A stretch of DNA of 59,919 nt, from the NCBI GenBank assembly GCA_046262355.1, contig JBHEMX010000024.1, positions 1-59,919 on the forward strand. The letters run 5' to 3'. This stretch comes from DATADD01 sp046262355. GTDB taxonomy: Bacteria; Actinomycetota; CADDZG01; WHSQ01. Position numbers and translations under genes: made by a program. Positions 15,978-23,650 of this stretch are shown one piece after another. How positions within the stretch are numbered: position 1 is the stretch's first letter; every line of letters begins with the position of its first letter. A model generated the notes under the pieces. That model did not search any database. It saw nothing but the letters and a program-made list of their open reading frames with translations, and had not been told where the DNA came from.

Positions 15978-16931
15978 ATGACCTCCTATATCGCGCGGAG
16001 GGTTGCCTATCTGATCCCGATCTGGCTCGGGATCACGGTCCTGGCGTTCTTGATCTCGACGCTGGCCCCCGGGGATCCGGCCCAGATCTACTTCCAGCGC
16101 ACACGCGGGCGACAGCCCAGCGAGCAGGAATTGCAGATCGTGCGCGCGCGCTTCAATCTGGATAAGCCCGTCGTCGAGCAGTACGTGTCGTGGCTGTCGG
16201 GGGCCGTCCGGGGCGACCTCGGAGTGTCGTTCACGACCGGAAAACCCGTGCTCGGCGAATTGCTGCTCCGCTTTCCGGCGACGTTGACCTTGGCCTTCTG
16301 GGCCACGGTGGTCACCGTAGTCATCGCCATCCCGATCGGGATCCTTGCTGCGATCAGGAGGAACAGCGTTCTCGATCAGGTAACGCGAGCCACGTCCATG
16401 CTGGGGGCGTCGATTCCGAGCTTCTGGCTCGCGCTACTGCTGATCATCTTGTTTTCGGTCAAGCTCCGGTGGCTTCCCGCTTCCGGCCAGCAGGGATGGG
16501 AAAGCCTGATCCTCCCCGCTCTCGCCCTAGGGCTAGGCGATGCCGCGGTCGTGGCTCGGTTGACGCGATCCAGCCTGCTGGAAATCATCAACGAGGACTA
16601 TGTCAAGACCGCGCGCGCCAAGGGGTTGTCGGAGGGACGCATCCTGACCCGGCACATCCTGCGTAACGGGATGGCCGCCGTGGTCACTCAGATCGGGCTT
16701 GCGTTCGGGTTCCTTCTGGCCTATTCGGCGATCGTGGAGGTTATCTTCGTGTGGCCCGGGATCGGGCGCCTCGCCGTGGACGCGATAGGCCAGCGCGATT
16801 ACACGATGATCCAGGGGTTCGTGGTTTTCGCAGGCACGATCTTCGTGCTGATCAACCTCGCGGTGGACCTGTTGTACATGTGGCTCGATCCACGCATCAC
16901 CCTGGACCGGCAAAGAGCGGTGGCAGCCTGA
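15978..16931 (+). CDS. ABC transporter permease, DppB/OppB type
   Basis: This 317-residue integral membrane protein begins MTSYIARRVAYLIPIWLGIT with a first helix. It then has the long periplasmic loop typical of DppB (RFNLDKPVVEQYVSWLSGAVRGDLGVSF) and the coupling EAA loop YVKTARAKGLSEGRILTRHI, then a C-terminal VDLLYMWLDPRI. Six helices are expected. It follows the binding protein by 15 bases, and its stop overlaps the ATG of the second permease, so the two are made together and would form the heterodimeric pore. Confidence 0.93.
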   Translation: MTSYIARRVAYLIPIWLGITVLAFLISTLAPGDPAQIYFQRTRGRQPSEQELQIVRARFNLDKPVVEQYVSWLSGAVRGDLGVSFTTGKPVLGELLLRFPATLTLAFWATVVTVVIAIPIGILAAIRRNSVLDQVTRATSMLGASIPSFWLALLLIILFSVKLRWLPASGQQGWESLILPALALGLGDAAVVARLTRSSLLEIINEDYVKTARAKGLSEGRILTRHILRNGMAAVVTQIGLAFGFLLAYSAIVEVIFVWPGIGRLAVDAIGQRDYTMIQGFVVFAGTIFVLINLAVDLLYMWLDPRITLDRQRAVAA

Positions 16932-17821
16932 TGGCAGATGCGGCACTGACGCCACTTGCGTCGGAGTTGCAGGCCCCCGCTCTGCTCCCGCGCCGGTCGC
17001 TGCTGCGACAGCTGGTCGGCGACCGCACCGCGCTTGCAGGTCTGGTGATCCTGGTGTTGATGTACACGGCGGCATTGGCGGCGCCGTGGATCGCGCCGCA
17101 AGATCCAGACGAGCAAGATGTCGTCAATCGGTACGCTCCCGTGAGCCTCGAGCATCCTTTGGGGACCGACAACCTCGGCCGCGATGAGTTGTCGCGTCTG
17201 CTCTACGGCGCCCGCGTTTCGTTGTTCACCGCCTTGGGGGTGGGAGTCGCCATCCTCGCCATCGGCATCTTGGTTGGGTCGATCGCCGGGTTCGTAGGCG
17301 GCCTCGTGGATGGCCTCTTGATGAGGATCGTCGATGTTCTGCTCGCGTTCCCCAGCCTGCTTCTGGCGCTGGCTATCACGGGCATGTTGGGCCCGGGACT
17401 GCTGCACCTCATGATCGGAATGGTGGCGGTGTGGTGGTCCGACTACGCCCGCATGATGAGAGGGCTCGTGCTCTCGATGCGGGAGCGACCGTTTGTGGAG
17501 TCGGCTCGAGCCATAGGGCTCCCGGGCCGTCTGGTCGCTGCACGCCACGTCCTGCCCAACATCGTAGGGCCCGTGATCGTTCTGGGAACGCTGCAAACCG
17601 GACGCCTGTTGCTGGCCCTGTCGGCACTGTCATTCCTTGGCCTCGGCGTCCAGCCCCCGACATCCGAGTGGGGCGCAATGCTCAGCGAGGGCCAACAATA
17701 CCTTGCCAGTGCCCCTCAGCTCATGGTCTATCCGGGCATAGCGATCACGCTCGCTGCGCTCGGATTCAATCTCTTGGGCGACGGTTTGCGAGACGTCCTC
17801 GACCCGACGATGGAGCACTGA
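16931..17821 (+). CDS. ABC transporter permease, DppC/OppC type
   Basis: This is a 296-residue permease. After a hydrophilic N-terminus come the first helix LVILVLMYTAALAAPWIAP and the DppC signature HPLGTDNLGRDELSRLLYGARVS. The EAA loop is FVESARAIGLPGRLVAARHV, and a GLGVQPPTSEWGAML stretch is typical of the C-terminal half. The ATG at 16931 overlaps the stop of the preceding permease by one base, which fixes the start. It pairs with the DppB-type subunit and is driven by the two ATPases downstream. Confidence 0.93.
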   Translation: MADAALTPLASELQAPALLPRRSLLRQLVGDRTALAGLVILVLMYTAALAAPWIAPQDPDEQDVVNRYAPVSLEHPLGTDNLGRDELSRLLYGARVSLFTALGVGVAILAIGILVGSIAGFVGGLVDGLLMRIVDVLLAFPSLLLALAITGMLGPGLLHLMIGMVAVWWSDYARMMRGLVLSMRERPFVESARAIGLPGRLVAARHVLPNIVGPVIVLGTLQTGRLLLALSALSFLGLGVQPPTSEWGAMLSEGQQYLASAPQLMVYPGIAITLAALGFNLLGDGLRDVLDPTMEH

Positions 17822-17826
17822 ACCCG

Positions 17827-18834
17827 GTGGAACAGACATACCTGTTGGAGGTCCGTGACCTCACCGTCGGGTTCGAGAGCCGCTACGGCCTGATCCAGGC
17901 CGTGAACGGCGTTTCTTTCACGCTCAAGCCCGGCGAGCGCATCGGCATCGTGGGCGAATCGGGCTCGGGAAAGAGCGTGACCGCACACGCCATCACCGGC
18001 CTGCAGCCGTCGAACGCGCGCGTCTCGGGCGAGGCGCGGCTGGACGGCGTCGACCTCTTGCGAGTCTCGAAGCGCGAGATGAGACGCGTGCGGGGCGAGC
18101 GCATCGGCATGGTCTTTCAAAACCCTCTGCACTGCCTCAACCCCGCAATGAAGATAGGTGCACAGATAGAGGAGGCGGTGCTCGCCCACACCGGCGCAGA
18201 CAAGAACGAGGCCAGGCAGCGGGCGCTCGAGCTTCTGGATCAGGTGGGCATCCAGTCGCCCAGCCGTAGCGCTCAGGAATATCCCCACCGCTTCTCGGGC
18301 GGCATGCGCCAGCGCGTCATGATCGCCATCGCGCTCGCTTGCAGGCCCCAGATCGTGATCGCAGACGAGCCCACGACGGCCCTGGACGTCACCATTCAAG
18401 CGCAGATCATCGACCTGCTCGCCGAGGCCTGCGAGATGCACGGGGCGGCGGTCATCCTCATCACGCACGACCTCGGCATACTCGCCGGTTTCGCCGAACG
18501 AATCGTGGTCATGTACGCGGGGCGAGTCGCGGAGCAGGGCGTAGTGGACTCCATCTACTACCGCCCTGCGCATCCTTACACCCTGGGTCTGCTGCAGTCG
18601 GTGACGCGCTTCGACGAGGCGAGGCGCGACCGCCTCGTGCCGATCGCCGGAAGTCCACCTTCGCCCGCCCTGCTGCCGTCCGGCTGTGTGTTCCATCCCC
18701 GTTGCCCTTACGCCGAGACGGTGTGCTCGGAGCAGGTGCCTCCGCTCGAGCGCGTGGGTGGGATCGATCACATGGCCGCCTGTCACTTCGCCGACGAGAT
18801 CGCGGCCCAGCGAACCGGGAAAGTCGCGCCGTGA
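17827..18834 (+). CDS. ABC transporter ATPase, DppD/OppD type
   Basis: This 335-residue ATPase has Walker A GIVGESGSGKSVTAHAITG, the Q-loop MVFQNPLHCLNPAMKIG, signature RFSGGMRQRVMIAIALAC, Walker B IVIADEPTTALDVT and the switch ITHDLG. The C-terminal extension GCVFHPRCPYAETVC is the cysteine-rich oligopeptide/dipeptide transporter domain, which in some members holds an iron-sulfur cluster. The start is GTG 17827, six bases after the previous stop; upstream sequence in this frame belongs to the permease gene region. The stop overlaps the next start by four bases. Confidence 0.93.
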   Translation: MEQTYLLEVRDLTVGFESRYGLIQAVNGVSFTLKPGERIGIVGESGSGKSVTAHAITGLQPSNARVSGEARLDGVDLLRVSKREMRRVRGERIGMVFQNPLHCLNPAMKIGAQIEEAVLAHTGADKNEARQRALELLDQVGIQSPSRSAQEYPHRFSGGMRQRVMIAIALACRPQIVIADEPTTALDVTIQAQIIDLLAEACEMHGAAVILITHDLGILAGFAERIVVMYAGRVAEQGVVDSIYYRPAHPYTLGLLQSVTRFDEARRDRLVPIAGSPPSPALLPSGCVFHPRCPYAETVCSEQVPPLERVGGIDHMAACHFADEIAAQRTGKVAP

Positions 18835-19856
18835 GCGCCCCTCTGCTCGAAGTCGAGCACCTCAAGAAGATCTTTCCCGTGACGAAGGGCGCCATCCTCC
18901 GTCGCACCGTGGGACGAGCACATGCCGTCGACGACGTCTCCTTCATCCTCCGACGCGGTGAGACATTGGGCCTCGTCGGAGAGTCGGGTTGCGGCAAGTC
19001 GACGCTGGCGCGCTGCCTCCTGCGTCTGATCGAGCCCAGTTCGGGAAGCGTGTTGTTTCGCGGCGAGGACCTGCTGAGCTGCTCGCGCAGCCGGTTGCGC
19101 CTACAGCGACGATACATGCAGATCGTCTTTCAGGATCCTTATGGATCGCTCAACCCGCGCATGACTGTGGGTGAGCTGGTCGCCGAACCGGCCCTGTTCC
19201 ACGGCTTGGTGAAGGGGCGACGCGACGCCGGTCAAAAGGTGGGGGAGATGCTTGAGAGGGTGGGCCTGGCCGCCAGCTACGCCCGGCGCTACCCCCACGA
19301 GTTCAGCGGAGGTCAGCGCCAGCGGATCGGCATCGCCCGGGCGCTGGCGAGCGAGCCGGAACTGCTGATCCTCGACGAGCCCATCTCGGCGCTAGACGTG
19401 TCGATCCAGGCCCAGATCCTCAATCTGCTCGAGGACCTGCAGTCGCAACTAGGTTTGACGTACCTGTTCATAGCGCACGACCTCTCGCTGGTCAGACATC
19501 TGTCACACCGGGTGATGGTCATGTATCTGGGACGCGTGGTCGAGACGGGCGATCGTGACGAGCTCTTCGAGAACCCTATGCACCCCTACACGCAGGCCCT
19601 CCTGTCGGCCGTTCCGGTCGCCGATCCTCACAAGGAGCGCAGGCGGAGACGGATCCCGTTGCCGGGAGTCGTGCCAAGTTGCATCGATCCTCCCGATGCC
19701 TGCCGTTTCGCCTCGCGATGTTTCAAGGCGCAGAAGGTGTGTTCGGAACAGGACCCGCCCCTCGATCCTGTGGCCGGGACCGACCACCGGGCCGCTTGTC
19801 TGTTTGCCGAACCTCTCTCGACTGCTGTGAGAACGTCTGCCGTCTCGTGGAGGTGA
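18831..19856 (+). CDS. ABC transporter ATPase, DppF/OppF type
   Basis: This is the 341-residue second ATPase. It has Walker A LVGESGCGKSTLARCLLRL, Q-loop IVFQDPYGSLNPRMTVGE, signature EFSGGQRQRIGIARALA, Walker B LLILDEPISALDVS and AHDLSLV. The C-terminal oligopeptide domain reads CRFASRCFKAQKVCSEQDPP. The GTG at 18831 overlaps the stop of the DppD-type gene (GTGA), so the two are coupled. It is the last gene of the operon, and a large inverted repeat follows at 19909-19945. Confidence 0.93.
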   Translation: MSAPLLEVEHLKKIFPVTKGAILRRTVGRAHAVDDVSFILRRGETLGLVGESGCGKSTLARCLLRLIEPSSGSVLFRGEDLLSCSRSRLRLQRRYMQIVFQDPYGSLNPRMTVGELVAEPALFHGLVKGRRDAGQKVGEMLERVGLAASYARRYPHEFSGGQRQRIGIARALASEPELLILDEPISALDVSIQAQILNLLEDLQSQLGLTYLFIAHDLSLVRHLSHRVMVMYLGRVVETGDRDELFENPMHPYTQALLSAVPVADPHKERRRRRIPLPGVVPSCIDPPDACRFASRCFKAQKVCSEQDPPLDPVAGTDHRAACLFAEPLSTAVRTSAVSWR

Positions 19857-19908
19857 ACTGAGGGTCTGGTGAGTTCCCCCGGTCACGAGGGCGACGAGCG
19901 CCCACGCC

Positions 19909-19945
19909 TCTTCTGAACGAAGTCCAGCGGTGACCGCTCAGAAGA
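19909..19945. terminator. Nested inverted repeat between convergent operons
   Basis: TCTTCTGA (19909-19916) pairs with TCAGAAGA (19938-19945), and inside it AGCGGT pairs with ACCGCT around one G. The structure lies between the plus-strand ABC operon and the minus-strand exporter genes, so it could end transcription both ways. There is no long T run, so Rho-independent activity is uncertain. Confidence 0.45.
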
Positions 19946-19985
19946 CGAGAGCGAACACCGACACCCGCGAGGGCCGGGCCCACTC

Positions 19986-20786
19986 TTAGCGGGTGGCCGC
20001 CTTGTTGTACTGCCGCACCGCAAGAGGAACGAAGACAGCAAGGATGATCCCGACCCAGATGAATGTGTACGCCATGGGGTTCTGCAAGGGCCACGCATCC
20101 GGCGGTGGCAAAGAGCCCGTGTTCCCAAACGCCTCGCGCGCCGCTTGGGCCACGGCCGAGACCGGGTTCCACTCGGCGAAGGTCTGCAACGGCCCAGGCA
20201 GGAGCTCGCTCCGCACGAACGTATTGGCAATGAAGGTCAAGGGGAATATGATCATGAACGAAGCGTTGTTGACGACTTCCACTCTCGGCACCTTCAATCC
20301 AACATACGCCATGATCCAAGAGAAGGCATACGCGAACAACAGCAACAGAAGAAAGCCTCCGATCGCTTCGACCAGCGACGTCCTGATCCGCCAACCGACG
20401 ATCAAGCCGGTTATTGACATGACGACGATCGATGTCGAGTTGTACAAGATGTCGCTTCCCGTGCGACCGACAAGGACCGCCGAGCGTGCCATCGGGAGCG
20501 ATCGGAATCGATCGATGATGCCCTTCGTCATGTCCTCGGCGAGCCCGGCTCCGGTGAAGGTCGAGCCGAAGATGACGGTCTGAGCGAAGATGCCGGCGAT
20601 CAGGTACTCGCGATAGTTCGCTCCGGGGATCTTGATCGAGCTCCCGAACACGAAGCCGAAGAGCAGCACGAACATGATCGGTGACATGGTGGTCCAGATC
20701 AGGACCTCGGGGACCCGCTTGATCTTGATGAGGTTGCGCTTCGCGACAACGGCGCTGTCGGCGAACGCGAGGGTCACTTGTCTCAC
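19986..20786 (-). CDS. ABC-2 type exporter permease (DrrB-like)
   Basis: This 266-residue membrane protein has about six helices. It begins with a cytoplasmic segment RNLIKIKRVPEVLIWTTMSP, followed by the helix PIMFVLLFGFVFGSSI. The family stretch MTKGIIDRFRSLPMARSAVL and the C-terminal EWNPVSAVAQAAREAFGN are typical of daunorubicin-resistance DrrB-like permeases. Its start overlaps the stop of the ATPase gene by four bases. The pair should export a lipid or drug-like molecule; the substrate cannot be read from the sequence. Confidence 0.9.
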   Translation of the reverse strand: MRQVTLAFADSAVVAKRNLIKIKRVPEVLIWTTMSPIMFVLLFGFVFGSSIKIPGANYREYLIAGIFAQTVIFGSTFTGAGLAEDMTKGIIDRFRSLPMARSAVLVGRTGSDILYNSTSIVVMSITGLIVGWRIRTSLVEAIGGFLLLLLFAYAFSWIMAYVGLKVPRVEVVNNASFMIIFPLTFIANTFVRSELLPGPLQTFAEWNPVSAVAQAAREAFGNTGSLPPPDAWPLQNPMAYTFIWVGIILAVFVPLAVRQYNKAATR

Positions 20787-21806
20787 CGGACGGTCTCCTT
20801 CGCTCGCACGTCGCTCCAGTCGGGTTCGGACTCATCCCGCATCTCGTCGGTCGATCCCGCGCTCTCTTCGGCCACGTGGCCGGTAAGCGACAGGAACACA
20901 TCGTCCAATGTCGGGCGCCTCAGTCCGACGTCGACGACTGTGATGTTGGAGTCATCGAGCCGCTGAACCACGATCTTGAGGACCTCCACGCCGCCGGTGA
21001 CTGCCGCCGTCAACCTGCGAGTCTGGTCGTCGACCTGGACCTCTTCGACCGAGAGCTCGGCGAGTATCGCGCGAGCCGTCGGCACGTCGGCGGAGGACGC
21101 GAGGACCGTCTCGACTCGCTCTCCACCTATCTGGGCTTTCAACTCGTCCGATGTCCCGTGGGCGATCATCCGTCCCCTGTCTATGACGACGATGTCGTCC
21201 GCGAGCCGGTCGGCCTCCTCCATGTACTGGGTCGTCAAGAGGACGGTGGATCCACCTCGCACGAGGTCCTGGATGGATCTCCACATCTGAGCCCGGCTGC
21301 GCGGATCGAGCCCCGTCGTCGGCTCGTCGAGGAACAGGACATCCGGCGCGGCCACCAACGCCGCAGCGAGGTCGAGCCGACGCCGCATGCCTCCCGAGTA
21401 GGTCTTGGCCGGTCGGTCGCCGGCTTCCGAAAGCTCGAAGCGATCCATCAGCTCGTGAGCACGGGCGCGCGACCTCTTGCGACCCAGATGGTAGAGACGA
21501 CCCACCATCTCGAGGTTCTCGTAGCCCGTCAGATGCTCGTCGACGGCAGCGGTCTGTCCGGATAGCCCGATGCGCTCTCGCACCTTGTGGGGGTTCGGCT
21601 CGGACGTCCAGCTCGGCTACCTCGACCGTGCCCTCGTCGGGCTCCAGCAAGGTTGTGAGGATTCGAACCGCGGTCGTCTTTCCGGCCCCATTGGGCCCAA
21701 GTAGTCCGAGAATGGTCCCCTTCGGTACCACCAGGTCGAGGCCGTCGAGCGCAACCACCTTGCCGTAGCGCTTGACCAGCCCCGCCGTTCGAATCATGTA
21801 GGTCAT
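20783..21806 (-). CDS. ABC exporter ATPase (DrrA-like), single frameshift
   Basis: Start ATG 21806 has GAGGTGAGGG just upstream. The first part holds Walker A LGLLGPNGAGKTTAVRIL; the second holds AAVDEHLTGYENLEMVGRLY, signature TYSGGMRRRLDLAAALV, Walker B DVLFLDEPTTGLDPRSR and a DrrA-type C-terminus (RRPTLDDVFLSLTGH). The frame changes near 21589-21593. Removing one base from a run of five C (coding strand) joins them as AEPHKVRERIGLSG, the expected text. So the gene is either newly broken or carries a homopolymer sequencing error. Confidence 0.82.
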
Positions 21807-21917
21807 TCCCTCACCTCTCGTCTCCAGCCGTCGGCGCGGGAGCCCTAGCATCGGTCGATCGGGCTCCCGAAACGGATAGACCGCGCAGTGGCGCAGAACT
21901 CATCGCCCGAACCGATG

Positions 21918-22334
21918 TCATCTCGAGCATATTCGGTCCCGAATGCGAGCGGCTGCCAGCGCTAACAGCCTGCCAGCGCTAACAGCGCTTCGCCCGAGGG
22001 CACTCCGCTTCAAGAATCGCGACGACGGTTCCTCCTTCGCCTCGGCACCTGGTGGCGGGTCCATCTCCCCCACCTGAACCGTTGGATGGGTCTGGTGCCC
22101 AATTGCGTAGCCACGCGCACTCTTGGTTAGTGCGGAGAGATCAACCACCAAGCCGGCGTCTTCCAGGATGTTAACGGCACGGAAAAGATCGTGTCCTACG
22201 ACGTCAGGCACCTCGGCTCCGCCGGCTGCGCCCGTCTCCTCAACGTCTGGACCGGGGGGAGGGTCCGCTGTCTCCTCGGTGCAGCCGACCAACAGGAGTC
22301 CGACCAGCACGATCGCGCTCAATGGCATCCTCAT
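21918..22334 (-). CDS. PASTA-domain lipoprotein with 3' frameshift
   Basis: The product starts MRMPLSAIVLVGLLLVGC, a lipoprotein signal with Cys at the lipobox. A Pro/Gly-rich linker follows, then one PASTA-like domain (EVPDVVGHDLFRAVNILEDAGLVVDL and later MDPPPGAEAKE). As sequenced it runs on into an atypical Ser/Arg-rich tail. Adding one G near 22034 would switch frame to GTVVAILEAECPRAKRC with a stop at 21979, a normal PASTA ending. It lies 13 bases after the jetD stop on the same strand and may be cotranscribed. Its role, perhaps cell-wall muropeptide binding, is unknown. Confidence 0.6.
   Translation of the reverse strand: MRMPLSAIVLVGLLLVGCTEETADPPPGPDVEETGAAGGAEVPDVVGHDLFRAVNILEDAGLVVDLSALTKSARGYAIGHQTHPTVQVGEMDPPPGAEAKEEPSSRFLKRSALGRSAVSAGRLLALAAARIRDRICSR
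21953..21986. repeat. 17-bp perfect tandem duplication
   Basis: CTGCCAGCGCTAACAGC occurs twice without a gap, at 21953-21969 and 21970-21986. It lies at the 3' end of the PASTA lipoprotein gene, and the second copy contains the stop codon of that gene's likely original frame. This suggests slippage or local rearrangement. Confidence 0.85.
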
Positions 22335-22347
22335 AATCCATCCGACG

Positions 22348-23640
22348 TTATCCGGACAAGAAGCGTTCCAGAGCGGGATGGTCGAAGGTCTGGCCGGCGG
22401 CTGATCGGAGATCACGGATGAGATCGTCGAGTACTTGCTCCTCGAACACCGCCCGTCCCCGGTCGATCATGGCTTGCCGGAGCGAAGGATCCCACTCCGT
22501 ACCTACCTGGTTGCTCTCGAGCCTCGAGATGGCATCAAGCCGATCGACGGCCTGGACGTAGTCATCGCGCTCGAAGCGCCACGGCGTGACATTCTGGCTT
22601 AGCTTCCGGCGCACGTGGTTGAAGATCCTTACACCGCCCCAGTCGAAGTCGCCGTGAAAAACAAGATTGCAGTCGGAGTTGGACATGTGCTCGAGCAGAA
22701 GCAGCGCAGCGGTATTGGGGATGCCTTCTGTGCACACGATCGGTGGGCTTGTGCTTGCGAGGGCGTCGGCTGCTTCGGCGACGACGACCGGGTTCTCGCA
22801 CACAAAGACCGTGGTTGGCGTGAAGCCCATCTCCTCACCTGCTATGTGACGGAGGGTAAGCCGCATCGGCTGTCCGTCTGCCTTCATCGCATGGAGAGGC
22901 GTGTTGGCTCCTCTCGACACTGGGTCGAGCCCAAGGGTAAGGACGTCGCAGGAAAGTTCGTCGCATACGACGCCGAACGAGGCCCACAGAGCGCGGCGAT
23001 CCGCAGCCGTCGACGGAGGAACAAGTTGGGCGAGATAGGCGAGTGCGTTGAGGACCAGAGCGCCCAACGGAGTCCCGCGATCGAGAGCGTGAGCGTCGCC
23101 CGTGGTCGAGGCCGCCACGACGTTGAGTCGATCGCCCGACCTCGGAAGGGAGTCGATGATCCCCAGTGCCGCTGAGATGAGTTCGGATTCCTTGCCCTGC
23201 GCGAGTCGCGACGCGATGCCGGTCGATCGCAACCTCTGCAACCATACGGCGAGGTCGGGGCGGGCTCCGACGGCGGGATGACCGGCGAGCCCTTCCCATA
23301 AGGCCTCTTTCGCGTGCGCGGCTGCCACCCTTATGGCGCGCCGATCTGGGATCGGACCACCCAGCAGCTCGAGCGCTTCGACGAGACCGATGCCGAACCG
23401 AGAGGAACTCAGCGCGACATCGAGGCGGGCCAGATTGACGCGGATGGCGCGCCCCGTCGGAGGACGCGTTCCAAGCAGGCGACCGACCGCGCGTCGTTCG
23501 GCATCATCTGGATCGACGATCGCGAATGAGGCCGATAACGACGCCGACCGCTCGAGTCGCTTGCGCGCTCCCTCGAAGAGGCGCCGCAGCTCGGGCGCGG
23601 ACAGCAACTCGATGATCTCGATGTTCGCGCCGGGGCTCAT
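22348..23640 (-). CDS. jetD: Wadjet subunit JetD (TIGR02679/DUF2399 nuclease)
   Basis: This 430-residue protein is the nuclease of a Wadjet anti-plasmid system. The C-terminal half has the Toprim-like DUF2399 motifs: FVCENPVVVAEAADAL, IVCTEGIPNTAALLLLEHM and FHGDFDWGGVRIFNHV. The Glu of CTEG and the acidic residues of GDFDWGG are the likely metal ligands. In Wadjet, JetD cuts plasmid DNA extruded by JetABC. The ATG at 23640 is chosen because it follows the jetC stop by 10 bases; upstream in-frame sequence is jetC antisense-like text. It is intact and is the last jet gene. Confidence 0.88.
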   Translation of the reverse strand: MSPGANIEIIELLSAPELRRLFEGARKRLERSASLSASFAIVDPDDAERRAVGRLLGTRPPTGRAIRVNLARLDVALSSSRFGIGLVEALELLGGPIPDRRAIRVAAAHAKEALWEGLAGHPAVGARPDLAVWLQRLRSTGIASRLAQGKESELISAALGIIDSLPRSGDRLNVVAASTTGDAHALDRGTPLGALVLNALAYLAQLVPPSTAADRRALWASFGVVCDELSCDVLTLGLDPVSRGANTPLHAMKADGQPMRLTLRHIAGEEMGFTPTTVFVCENPVVVAEAADALASTSPPIVCTEGIPNTAALLLLEHMSNSDCNLVFHGDFDWGGVRIFNHVRRKLSQNVTPWRFERDDYVQAVDRLDAISRLESNQVGTEWDPSLRQAMIDRGRAVFEEQVLDDLIRDLRSAAGQTFDHPALERFLSG

Positions 23641-23650
23641 GGTGTGGCTT

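Noticed and set aside
21641..21665. T-loop-like GGATTCGAACC reminiscent of a tRNA
   Set aside because: It lies inside the drrA-like coding sequence and no acceptor or anticodon stems can be drawn around it. No tRNA was found elsewhere in the window.
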